DNA of 27,751 nt, taken from NCBI GenBank assembly GCA_016296165.1, contig JAEDJV010000018.1, positions 1-27,751 of the forward strand, in the 5' to 3' direction. Position 1 is the stretch's first letter; every line of letters starts with the position of its first letter. A model generated the notes under the pieces. That model saw only the letters and a program-made list of their open reading frames with translations, ran no database searches and was not told where the DNA came from. A program made the position numbers and the translations under genes. The stretch is from Oscillospiraceae bacterium (GTDB taxonomy: Bacteria > Bacillota > Clostridia > Oscillospirales > Ruminococcaceae). Positions 16,700-24,386 of the stretch are shown here, in pieces.

Positions 16700-19084
16700 T
16701 TAACCAATCGGGAATTCTGTGATAGTACCAAGCAAATATTTCTGAAGTACAACAGCATCAAGAGCTTCGTTTAATGTGTTGCTGTCGATATCGCCTGTGT
16801 ACTTGGTCTGATCGCTCTTGAATCCTTCAACAAGACTGCTCTTGAGAATAACCAGGTCAGCTATAGTAATTCTTTCATCTCCGTCAAGATCGCCTCTTAT
16901 AAGCTTAACTGCTGCAGGACCGTCAATCTTCGTACCTGCAACTGCACCGATAACTTCATCAATATAGAAATTACATGTTTCTTCAGTTGTTTCAGCTATA
17001 AGATACATATTAGAAGCACCTTCAGGAATCTTGTAGTTTGGATTGTAGAGCTGTACATATCCGCCCTTTGCTGTAGATGTCTGTGCAATCTTGTCATAAT
17101 GTGTTTCGCCGCCTGCATCATACTGGAGGGTAAGTTTGAATTCTACATTATCAGGACCATCAAGGTTCTGGAAACAGCAGCTGAATGCATATTCTTCACC
17201 TGGCTTGAATATTGCAGTACTAAGCGACTTCTGTGCACCATTCCATGCAGCTGTACGTTCTGAAATAACAAGAGCCTCTGTGCCTTCATAAGGAGCTCTG
17301 CCGCTTGTTCCCACAGCTGCACCGCCGCGTCCGGTCCAGCTGCCTTTACTGCCTTCAAACGTATCATGGAACCAGTAGCCGTTTGCATCAGCTTCCACAA
17401 TAGTAGGCGCATTCCATTCAGCACGTTCATAATCAAAGTAATCCACATCTACATAACCGCCTGTGCTCTTTGTACCGTAGCTGTAGATCGCATTTCTGTA
17501 ACCTGTAAAGAGCTTAAGGTCATATGTCATACTTAATTCTGTACCAAGTTTCTTCCATGAAGAACCATCTGTCGAATAGTAGAAATTAACCTTGTCTATA
17601 TTGTTGGATATATTATAGTTTCCGTCAACTGTATTGAATTTGAAGTCAGTCTTAAGGTAAACTGTATCACCGTAAAGTGTATCTTCTGCCTCTATCTTGT
17701 CATAGCTGCCCATTACACCGCTTGCTCCACCGTAACCAGCGTTTGTAGCCATATACACTTTCTTTTCACCGCTGTCTGTAACTCTTACACCGATGTTTCC
17801 GTATTTGTACTGGAAAGCAGAAAGACCTGCACAGTCACCCGGCTTCATGTGTGAAACGTCCATCTTGATTATACCTGAACATGAAGGACCCTCGGTTCTC
17901 ATTGTAAGTGTGTTACGAGCGTGAAGAATACTTTTTGCAGTATATCCGTTTGTAAGCCTGAGCCATCCCGGTCTGTCTGTAACTGACCAGTACTTGTTGT
18001 CAGGATTATGATTCCACTGCCATTCGAGTGCAAGCTTGTTTGAACTGTAAGAAAATTCATCATCCTTTGCAAGCTGTGTCCCTGTATGCCCCCCCGGTAT
18101 ATCAAGAACAACCGGTGCCTTTCCGTTTACTCCCATCATTGGCCAGTCGTTCTGCCATGTAACAGGAACAAGTACCGGGATACGACCTACTGAACCGTGA
18201 TCCTGGAAAAGTAATCCGTACCAGTTACCATCCGGAGTATCAACTATTCCGCCCTGAGCAACACCGGCGCCATAAGTACCAAGACCTGAGTTAAGTACGG
18301 TCTTTCCTTCGAACTGTCCTGTGAGACTCTTGCTTCTGTAACAAAGCTCAATACGTCCGCTTCTACTTGGCCATGCAATAATGAAGACATAGTACCAGCC
18401 GTTTATCTTCTGGATATGAGCACCTTCACCGGCAAGGTTATCAAGTCCTGTCTTCAAAAGTGTTCTTTCCTGAGCGCCGTTTGCAAAACCTGTCATCTCA
18501 GAGTTGAGTTCCTTAATCTTGATTTCGCCGCCGCCACCGAAAACAAGGTAATTTCTTCCGTCGTCATCAAAAAGAATTGAGGCATCGTGGTACATTCCGT
18601 TTATTTCGCTCTTTGTCCAGTTACCACTCTCAATATCAGTTGTCTTGTAGATGTAAGACTTTCCTGTTCCGTAACTTCCGAAGAATACATAAAATGTTCC
18701 TTTGTGATACCTTAGGCTGGCAGCCCATGAACCATGACCATAGTCATGTTGACCGTTTGAGAGTGTCTGTTTTGGTCCGTCAGCCATAGTATCATATACA
18801 TATGAACATATCTCCCACGAAACAAGATCCTTTGACTTCATAATCGGTGCACCCGGATTAAAGAACATTGTAGTGCTCACCATATAGTAAGTATCACCTA
18901 CTCTGATAATATCCGGATCCGGAACATCAGCCCAGATAATCGGATTGGCCACCTGTCCCGCTTCAAGTGCCGATGCAGTCATCTCCGGTACGTCTTTGTA
19001 CATAACAGCAAGCGATGAAGTCATAAGCGCTGCTGCCGAAAGCATCGAAACTGTTTGTTTAATTGTTTTTTTAACTTTACACAT
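16700..19084 (-). CDS. Cellulosomal GH43 beta-xylosidase/arabinofuranosidase, GH43-CBM22-dockerin
   Basis: 794 aa. Signal peptide about 1-39. The five-bladed GH43 propeller (about 46-345) carries base Asp56 in VPDPDII, pKa-modulating Asp167 in YHDASILFD and acid Glu220 in GEGAHI. A C-terminal beta-sandwich typical of GH43 beta-xylosidases follows (about 350-555). The STTMFFNPG segment resembles subfamilies 10 and 12; I cannot tell xylosidase from arabinofuranosidase. A CBM22-like module (about 570-715) is closely similar to that of the GH30 protein. The type I dockerin (about 730-794) has loops DLDGDERITIAD and DIDSNTLNEALD, both without Gly at position 6. ATG 19084 is preferred, with GGAGG nine bases upstream; a TTG lies one codon earlier. 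See the entry at 16618 for a lost tail. Its promoter carries the shared 41-bp element. Confidence 0.93.
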   Translation of the reverse strand: MCKVKKTIKQTVSMLSAAALMTSSLAVMYKDVPEMTASALEAGQVANPIIWADVPDPDIIRVGDTYYMVSTTMFFNPGAPIMKSKDLVSWEICSYVYDTMADGPKQTLSNGQHDYGHGSWAASLRYHKGTFYVFFGSYGTGKSYIYKTTDIESGNWTKSEINGMYHDASILFDDDGRNYLVFGGGGEIKIKELNSEMTGFANGAQERTLLKTGLDNLAGEGAHIQKINGWYYVFIIAWPSRSGRIELCYRSKSLTGQFEGKTVLNSGLGTYGAGVAQGGIVDTPDGNWYGLLFQDHGSVGRIPVLVPVTWQNDWPMMGVNGKAPVVLDIPGGHTGTQLAKDDEFSYSSNKLALEWQWNHNPDNKYWSVTDRPGWLRLTNGYTAKSILHARNTLTMRTEGPSCSGIIKMDVSHMKPGDCAGLSAFQYKYGNIGVRVTDSGEKKVYMATNAGYGGASGVMGSYDKIEAEDTLYGDTVYLKTDFKFNTVDGNYNISNNIDKVNFYYSTDGSSWKKLGTELSMTYDLKLFTGYRNAIYSYGTKSTGGYVDVDYFDYERAEWNAPTIVEADANGYWFHDTFEGSKGSWTGRGGAAVGTSGRAPYEGTEALVISERTAAWNGAQKSLSTAIFKPGEEYAFSCCFQNLDGPDNVEFKLTLQYDAGGETHYDKIAQTSTAKGGYVQLYNPNYKIPEGASNMYLIAETTEETCNFYIDEVIGAVAGTKIDGPAAVKLIRGDLDGDERITIADLVILKSSLVEGFKSDQTKYTGDIDSNTLNEALDAVVLQKYLLGTITEFPIG

Positions 19085-19178
19085 CAAAAAATTCCTCCCG
19101 TTCAGAATAAAAAAGAATCACGCAAAGAATCGCACTTTGCACAATTTAATTACACATAAGCCCTGATATAGTATCATA

Positions 19179-19208
19179 ATTATAACATTACTGTATTATT
19201 TTTCTCAA
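19179..19208 (-). promoter_or_regulatory. Proximal promoter of the GH43 gene
   Basis: The minus strand has TTGAGA (19208-19203), an 18-bp spacer and TATAAT (19184-19179). The predicted start is about 88 nt before the ATG. The -35 box overlaps the end of a conserved element (19206-19245). Confidence 0.75.
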
Positions 19209-19245
19209 CCCACAAAACGAATATAAAGTGGATAATACACACATT
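19206..19245 (-). promoter_or_regulatory. Conserved xylan-cluster element, copy 2 (GH43 proximal promoter)
   Basis: On the minus strand it begins AATGTG and ends TGGGTTG, 40 bp in all. The ends match the copies at 19497 and 21905; the middle is more diverged and one base shorter. The TTG is the first half of the -35 box. The position suits an activator that touches RNA polymerase at -35. Confidence 0.6.
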
Positions 19246-19252
19246 GTATCGC

Positions 19253-19282
19253 AATTTGTATTCATAAAATATAATACAAATT
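19253..19282. repeat. Perfect inverted repeat upstream of the GH43 promoter
   Basis: AATTTGTATT (19253-19262) and AATACAAATT (19273-19282) are exact inverted copies with a 10-bp spacer, centred about 95 bp before the predicted GH43 start. The same decamer occurs inside the GH30 promoter at 21890-21899. It looks like a regulator site rather than a terminator, as it is A/T-only in its core. Confidence 0.6.
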
Positions 19283-19302
19283 TTCTTGTATACCACATTT
19301 AC

Positions 19303-19464
19303 TCAAAACAAACGACCCCAGAAGAATCTTCTGAGGTCGTTTGTCGGTTCTTATATAAAAATTTAAGAGGCTTAAAGAAAAAATCCGATTAAAATTTGTA
19401 AAGTACATTTTGTAACAAAACACACAAATCAGGTTAGATGTCATTGTTCAGTCTTACCTTTTAT
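19303..19464 (-). ncRNA. Candidate ~160-nt small RNA or leader, hairpin at its 3' end
   Basis: The distal promoter at 19471-19499 would start a transcript near 19464. It meets a 17-bp hairpin at 19344-19308 (3-nt loop, G-U pair only on this strand) followed by TTTTGAGT. No convincing gene lies between: a 60-codon frame from 19444 runs through the hairpin and has a poor binding site. The transcript would either end here as a small RNA or read on as a long GH43 leader. The T-run is short, so termination may be partial. Confidence 0.4.
19308..19344 (-). terminator. 17-bp hairpin, probable (weak-tailed) terminator
   Basis: 19344-19328 pairs with 19324-19308 over 17 positions with a three-base loop. 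The odd pair is G-U on the minus strand and C-A on the plus strand, so it favours minus-strand RNA. The tail is TTTTGAGT. Confidence 0.6.
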
Positions 19465-19470
19465 GTATTT

Positions 19471-19499
19471 ATAATATCATACATTTAAGGCCCTTGCAA
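19471..19499 (-). promoter_or_regulatory. Distal promoter between GH30 and GH43
   Basis: The minus strand has TTGCAA (19499-19494), a 17-bp spacer and TATTAT (19476-19471). The -35 overlaps the end of the conserved element at 19497-19537, as at the other two promoters. Confidence 0.6.
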
Positions 19500-19537
19500 C
19501 CCACATTCCACATATTTAGGTAGAGAAAATGCACATT
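19497..19537 (-). promoter_or_regulatory. Conserved xylan-cluster element, copy 1 (distal promoter)
   Basis: 41 bp, matching the GH30 copy (21905-21945) at 34 of 41 positions by hand alignment without gaps. Minus-strand landmarks are AATGTGCATTTTCTCTACC and TGTGGGTTG, the latter entering the -35 box. Confidence 0.7.
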
Positions 19538-19540
19538 ATT

Positions 19541-19585
19541 TTTCAAACAAAAAACTTCCGGTTTGTATTTGCAAACCGGAAGTTT
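19541..19585 (-). terminator. Terminator after the GH30 gene
   Basis: AAACTTCCGGTTTG (19585-19572 on the minus strand) pairs with 19565-19552 over 14 bp and is followed by TTTTTTG. It lies about 40 nt past the GH30 stop and insulates the distal promoter from read-through. Confidence 0.92.
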
Positions 19586-19623
19586 AATATTTGTATTTTA
19601 TTTATTCTTTTAAAACATACAAA

Positions 19624-21783
19624 TTATGCAACAAGAAGGTTTTTGAGTTTAATCACATCAATTACTGTTATCTGTCCATCGCCGTCCATGTCTGCACTTA
19701 AAAGATCATTGCCTGAAAGTTCGAGCTTATTTACAATATGCTGCATAAGACGAATGAGATCAACTGAAGTAATTGAACCGTTACTGTCTGTATCACCCTT
19801 TATTGGCTGATTAGCCGGCTTTGTAGTAGTAGTTGTTACTGTTGTTACAGGAGCCGGGGTTGTTGTTGTAGTTACTGTTGTGGTAGTAGTTGTTACTGTT
19901 GTAGTTGTAGTTGTTGTTGTAACTTCTGCAGGACCATCAATTTTCTTATTTGGCTCTGCAACAATTACTTCATCAACATAGAAGTTCATTGTTCCTTCCA
20001 CAGATTCAATTACAAGCTGCATAGCCGTTGCACCTGCAGGAATCTGATATTCAGGATTATAAAGCTGTACATAGTTTTCCTTTGTACATGTCTTCGTATC
20101 GATATTAGCATACTTTGTTTCGCCTGAACTATCTTTGTACTGAAGTGTAAGGCTAAACTTTTCTGTACTTACATCTGCATCAAGGAAGTTTACACATGCA
20201 CTAAAAGTAAACTTTGAACCTGGCTTGAAAGTGTCTACAGGAAGATCCTTCTGAATACCGTTCCATGCTGATGTTCTTTCTGAAATTACAAGAGCTTCTG
20301 TTCCTGCATATGGCATTCTGCCACTCTGCTGAATCTTAACTGAACCTCTCTCTGTCCAGCTGTCAGTACCGTTTTCAAATGTATCGTGATAGTAATAACC
20401 GTTTGCATCCGGCTTAAGTGGTTCACTTACTACAGGACCGTCTGAACCTGTGCCTGTTGTACCGTGACTTCCGCTGATTGTACAAACATATGTTGATACA
20501 CTGTTTGCAGGGAGCTGTGAGTTAAAGCCGCTGCCTGAAGGCGACATCTTTGACTCTGCAAGATTTTCATTGCCTGAAGATCTGTATCTGATTGCCTCCG
20601 TAATTGTCTGTCCGCTTATTTCAAACTGCTGATTTACTTCAGTTGTCCCCTTATTGATAGCTACGATAACAACCTTGTTGCTGTCACCCTTGTACGCTGA
20701 AACGAGGACGTTGCTCTGAGGCTCTTCTGTAACCTCTGTTCTTCTGTATCCAGGTCTTACATACTTTGAGTACTGTGCCATCATGTAGCCACGCTTTGTA
20801 ATAGCACCTGTAGTCTGATCCAGAAGACTGTAATGTCTCTTGATATACCACCATGTGTATGCACTCATATTGCCGACAACAAGACCGTTATGAATGTTTT
20901 CTGCAACCTGAATTGCTTCCGGCCATCTGTTTGCGGAGTTCTGCTCTGAATTCGGAACATAAACTTCTGTCATCCAGATTTCCTTGCCGCAGCTTTCAAG
21001 AGCCGGGAAATCCATCTTTGATCTTGGAGTACCGTAAAAATGTGTACCGAAAAGGTCACAGTTTGCCATTGCCTTCTGGTTCTGAAGAACTTTGTTGTAG
21101 TAATCTCTGCCGTTACCCCATGCACCATACTGGAATGTTTCAGGGGACATTAATCTTGTACTTGTAATCTTGTCGCCGTAATTTGCGAGAAAATCTGTTG
21201 TTTCATCAGGTGACCAGTATGTCCACTCTTTCGCAAAGTCCGGTTCGTTCTGAACTGAAATTGAGTAAATAGGAGCACCGTTCTGTTTCATATAGTTACC
21301 AAAATCATTAAGATGCTGTGCATACGCACCGTAATTCTGTTTTGGGAGATGAAGCTTTCCTACGTTGCTGTTTGAATACTTTTCAGCAAGATTTGACGGT
21401 GGTTCCCATGGTGTAGCAAATAACGTTGCACCAGCCTTTGAAGCGTACTGTGCGGTTTTAAGACCTTTGCTCCACTGGTTTTTATCAGGGTTTACAAATA
21501 CTCGGAGAACAGTAAGTCCAAGCTGGTCTTTGCCGTTTCCGAACGCTTTGGCAAGATCCGCATCGGATAAAGAATATCCCTGCCATTCCGGAAGGTCAAT
21601 ACCACCAAATCCTCTGATATACTGATAAGTCTTTGAAAGATTAACAGTAGCTGTAGATGCTGCACTTACTGTTTCTGGTTTATCGCCCGGAACAACAGCA
21701 CCAGCCATGGTAACTGTAAGAGCCGTCGCTGTTACCAGTGACAGACATGATTTGAATATTTTTTTCAGGTTCATTTTACACAT
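19624..21783 (-). CDS. Cellulosomal GH30 (subfamily 8-like) xylanase, GH30-CBM22-dockerin
   Basis: 719 aa from ATG 21783. Signal peptide about 1-45. The catalytic barrel plus side beta-domain (about 46-440) has acid/base Glu180 in SVQNEPDF and nucleophile Glu273 in WMTEVYV, spaced as in GH30_8 glucuronoxylanases; GGIDLPEWQG near the start also fits. YTWWYIKRHYS lies in the loop that reads the glucuronic acid side group in studied members; here the first Arg of the usual YIRR is Lys, so substrate preference is open. A CBM22-like module (about 452-610), a linker almost entirely of Thr (about 612-650) and a C-terminal type I dockerin (DTDSNGSITSVD and DMDGDGQITVID) follow. The reading frame is open 43 codons further upstream, but that part would cross the promoter. 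The first codons (ATGTGTAAA) match those of the GH43 gene. Confidence 0.95.
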   Translation of the reverse strand: MCKMNLKKIFKSCLSLVTATALTVTMAGAVVPGDKPETVSAASTATVNLSKTYQYIRGFGGIDLPEWQGYSLSDADLAKAFGNGKDQLGLTVLRVFVNPDKNQWSKGLKTAQYASKAGATLFATPWEPPSNLAEKYSNSNVGKLHLPKQNYGAYAQHLNDFGNYMKQNGAPIYSISVQNEPDFAKEWTYWSPDETTDFLANYGDKITSTRLMSPETFQYGAWGNGRDYYNKVLQNQKAMANCDLFGTHFYGTPRSKMDFPALESCGKEIWMTEVYVPNSEQNSANRWPEAIQVAENIHNGLVVGNMSAYTWWYIKRHYSLLDQTTGAITKRGYMMAQYSKYVRPGYRRTEVTEEPQSNVLVSAYKGDSNKVVIVAINKGTTEVNQQFEISGQTITEAIRYRSSGNENLAESKMSPSGSGFNSQLPANSVSTYVCTISGSHGTTGTGSDGPVVSEPLKPDANGYYYHDTFENGTDSWTERGSVKIQQSGRMPYAGTEALVISERTSAWNGIQKDLPVDTFKPGSKFTFSACVNFLDADVSTEKFSLTLQYKDSSGETKYANIDTKTCTKENYVQLYNPEYQIPAGATAMQLVIESVEGTMNFYVDEVIVAEPNKKIDGPAEVTTTTTTTTVTTTTTTVTTTTTPAPVTTVTTTTTKPANQPIKGDTDSNGSITSVDLIRLMQHIVNKLELSGNDLLSADMDGDGQITVIDVIKLKNLLVA
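19821..19922 (-). repeat. Low-complexity ACT/GTT codon repeat encoding the Thr linker
   Basis: The minus strand is an imperfect run of Thr codons (ACA, ACT, ACC) with some Val and Pro, coding TTTTTTTTVTTTTTT and similar runs between CBM22 and the dockerin of the GH30 protein. Such flexible, usually glycosylated linkers are common in cellulosomal enzymes. The repeat is prone to length change. Confidence 0.85.
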
Positions 21784-21878
21784 CAATCCTTTCAATAATT
21801 CAAAGCTTTTCCATAATAAGTTTACACATTTGGTCCCGATGTACAAATCAAGCATAAATAAGCTCCACTTACTTATAT

Positions 21879-21907
21879 ATTTTATCACTAATTTGTATTT
21901 TATACAA
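21879..21907 (-). promoter_or_regulatory. Promoter of the GH30 gene
   Basis: The minus strand has TTGTAT (21907-21902), a 17-bp spacer and TAAAAT (21884-21879). Both boxes are imperfect, as expected for an activator-dependent promoter. TTGTAT-AAA-ATACAA at 21907-21893 is a perfect palindrome over the -35 box. Confidence 0.65.
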
Positions 21908-21945
21908 CCCATATTTCACACATGTTGGTAGATAAAATTCACATT
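21905..21945 (-). promoter_or_regulatory. Conserved xylan-cluster element, copy 3 (GH30 promoter)
   Basis: 41 bp. Minus-strand landmarks are AATGTGAATTTTATCTACC and TATGGGTTG, the latter running into the -35 box. It also lies just upstream (7-47 bp) of the -35 box of the divergent regulator gene, so one bound protein could act on both promoters. Confidence 0.7.
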
Positions 21946-21951
21946 TTAGTA

Positions 21952-21980
21952 TTGACCTTAAATATCCGGCATGGTATAAT
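21952..21980 (+). promoter_or_regulatory. Promoter of the AraC-type regulator gene
   Basis: TTGACC (21952-21957), a 17-bp spacer and TATAAT (21975-21980). The 5' leader is about 60 nt. Confidence 0.85.
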
Positions 21981-22047
21981 TTATAATGAAAAGTGTATCT
22001 TCAGTAACTGAAACGGATCGTTATTATAAAAAATCGAGGTGATATTC

Positions 22048-24267
22048 ATGCAGAAAAAACGTCTCGCCTTCGGTGTTGTTGCAGCACAGGCCTCCGATAT
22101 AGAACAGCGCCGGATCATGCAGGGAATTATTGAGCAGTCAAGACTTCAGAACATTGATACTGTTGTCATTTCAAACATATATAACCCTGACACGAACTTT
22201 TTCACAGTTGACCGTAAAATAGAAAACAGCATATATGATCTTTTAAGTTCACATGGACTTGATGGTATCATAATAATTTCCGAAGCAATTCAGAACCCTG
22301 AACTTCAGAATCATATAAAAGAAAAACTGGCAGAACGCCCTGACCTACCTGTAATAGTCATAGGCGCTCCTGATGCCGACTTCCTGCTTCCGCAGTTTGA
22401 AGTAATTAATACCGATGATATCAGCGACATAGAAGAGATTACTGATCATCTCATAGAAAAACACGGATTTACTGATATAGAAATAATAAACGGACCTTCC
22501 GGTGCTGAAGCCTCATCTATGCGTACTGAGGGTTACAGGCGTTCACTCGAAAAGCATGGAATAGCATTTGACAGCGGCAAAGTAATTGAAGGAAACTTCT
22601 GGATGAACTCCGGACAGGAACTTGCAAAACAGTATGCTGACGGAATTCGCCCTATGCCACAGGCTCTTATATGTGCCAATGACTATATGGCATACGGACT
22701 TCTTGACGAATTTTCCGAAAAAAATATAAAAGTCCCGGATGATATAACCGTAATTGGTTATGAACATATCCTCCAGCGTATGTACCACTATCCTGTACTC
22801 ACAACTTATCAGCGAAACAGAAACGAACTCGGAGCCGAAGCGGTAAAAATACTGTATTCTAAAATACAACACAGAAAATATACGGTTTCTTCATCACTCA
22901 GGGGCAGATTTATATTCGGAGACACTTGCGGATGCGGTCTGTGCAGCAGTGAGTACAATCAGGAACTTAAGGCAGAGAAAACTGAACAGCAGTATCGTTT
23001 TTTCAATCTTTTCAGTGATTTTGCAGAACGACTTACAGCATGCAAGTCCATGAGTGACTATGTTACTGCTCTTTCCAACTTCACATATATGGTAAGAGAA
23101 ATAGACGCTATGTATCTGTGTCTCTTTGAAGACTGGTACAATACCTCCCCTGACGGAAATGTCACAACAGTTATGAACTGCTATACCATAAAAAATGATT
23201 TTACAAATGAGTATAAAACATCATTTGTAATTAAAAATGATGTTTCATCGATATTATCATATTGTTCGGAACCTTGTGCCTATTATTTTAATCCGCTGTT
23301 CTTTGACGACAGATATTTCGGATACATTGTTACGGTTTATCAGAATCCGGATACATATGATTCCATATTCAGAAACTGGCTCAAAACTGTTTCAAACACT
23401 CTCGAAATGCTCAGAATGAAAAATGATATCAGTTATCTTACACAATGTCAGGGACTTTCACGCCTGCATGATTCATTAACCGGAATGTACAACCGTACAG
23501 GTTTTGAAAGTGCAGTACGACGTGCTATTTCCTCATCATCAAAGGACACCAGACTTCTCCTTCTGATACTCAAAACCGAACTGTTTTCTGAAAACATCCA
23601 CTTTGACAATCAGGAAACAAAACATAAAACGGTAAAAGAAATAACAGACATAATCAAATCTTTATCAGTAAACAAAAACGAACTGTGCGGCCGCATTTCC
23701 GAAAACACATATATTTTTGCATTACTCGGAAATTATTCAGATGATTTCTGCAGTCTTTTGAAGGACAAGCTCATCTGTTTGCTCCTGCATGCGACTTCAT
23801 ACATAAATGAATACGGAACAGACTCATTTGTATGTATAACAGAAACTTTTCCCGTTAAGGATTTTGACTATGAAAAGGTCACAAACGGACTTCTGGACAA
23901 AATTAATTCTGACATAGCACTAAAAACATCACGTCAGAGTTCTCCTCACTATTCGGAATTCCAGAAACTCCGGAACAAGATCTATCTTAATCCGTCAGAA
24001 TCATATCTTTCGGACGAAATATGTCAGAAACTATGCCTGAGTACCGGATATTTCCGAAACATATATAAAAAATATTTTGATATAAGCTATCATCAGGATT
24101 GTATCCGCAGCAAGATTTCCATGGCAAAATTTCTTCTCTGCACAACTTCGATGAGTATAACAGCCATAGCCTCAAAATGCGGTTACGAAGATGAAAAATA
24201 CTTCATGAGGCTTTTTCAGCAGAACACCTCATATACACCAAACAGATACCGAATGCTTTTCCAGTAA
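22048..24267 (+). CDS. Transcriptional regulator: LacI-like sugar-binding, degenerate GGDEF and AraC HTH domains
   Basis: 739 aa, soluble. Residues about 4-290 are a periplasmic-binding-protein-like effector domain as in LacI/XylR (RLAFGVVAAQASDIEQRRIM, ALICANDYMAYGLLDEF, DDITVIGYEH) without the LacI DNA-binding head. About 310-465 is an unassigned sensory-type region with a CGCGLC cysteine cluster at its start. HDSLTGMYNRTGFE (from 474) is the opening of a GGDEF domain, but GRISENTYIFAL (from about 548) stands where GGDEF should be, so no cyclase activity is expected. The AraC double helix-turn-helix (about 650-739) includes LSDEICQKLCLSTGYFRNIY and SITAIASKCGYEDEKYFMRL. ATG 22048 follows CGAGGTG. 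Being divergent from GH30, it probably senses a xylan-derived sugar and activates the xylan genes; this is inference. Confidence 0.9.
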   Translation: MQKKRLAFGVVAAQASDIEQRRIMQGIIEQSRLQNIDTVVISNIYNPDTNFFTVDRKIENSIYDLLSSHGLDGIIIISEAIQNPELQNHIKEKLAERPDLPVIVIGAPDADFLLPQFEVINTDDISDIEEITDHLIEKHGFTDIEIINGPSGAEASSMRTEGYRRSLEKHGIAFDSGKVIEGNFWMNSGQELAKQYADGIRPMPQALICANDYMAYGLLDEFSEKNIKVPDDITVIGYEHILQRMYHYPVLTTYQRNRNELGAEAVKILYSKIQHRKYTVSSSLRGRFIFGDTCGCGLCSSEYNQELKAEKTEQQYRFFNLFSDFAERLTACKSMSDYVTALSNFTYMVREIDAMYLCLFEDWYNTSPDGNVTTVMNCYTIKNDFTNEYKTSFVIKNDVSSILSYCSEPCAYYFNPLFFDDRYFGYIVTVYQNPDTYDSIFRNWLKTVSNTLEMLRMKNDISYLTQCQGLSRLHDSLTGMYNRTGFESAVRRAISSSSKDTRLLLLILKTELFSENIHFDNQETKHKTVKEITDIIKSLSVNKNELCGRISENTYIFALLGNYSDDFCSLLKDKLICLLLHATSYINEYGTDSFVCITETFPVKDFDYEKVTNGLLDKINSDIALKTSRQSSPHYSEFQKLRNKIYLNPSESYLSDEICQKLCLSTGYFRNIYKKYFDISYHQDCIRSKISMAKFLLCTTSMSITAIASKCGYEDEKYFMRLFQQNTSYTPNRYRMLFQ

Positions 24268-24309
24268 AATATACAGAGTCTATTTGTAACCTTTGTAATA
24301 AATAATTAA

Positions 24310-24338
24310 TTGACATTCTTTTCTTACTATGATATTAT
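24310..24338 (+). promoter_or_regulatory. Promoter of the DUF4230 gene
   Basis: TTGACA (24310-24315), a 17-bp spacer and TATTAT (24333-24338). The gene therefore has its own start, although no terminator is seen after the regulator gene. Confidence 0.8.
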
Positions 24339-24386
24339 CATGGTGTAGAGCTGTATTTTTTGTACTTATGAAAGGAAAGATGCACA

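Noticed and set aside
19262..19444. 60-codon minus-strand ORF after the distal promoter
   Set aside because: It passes through the 17-bp hairpin and has no good ribosome binding site or recognisable motif; a noncoding transcript is more likely.
19821..19922. Tandem repeat as possible CRISPR or mobile element
   Set aside because: The triplet repeat is in frame and encodes the Thr linker of the GH30 protein; there are no spacers or direct repeats of CRISPR size.
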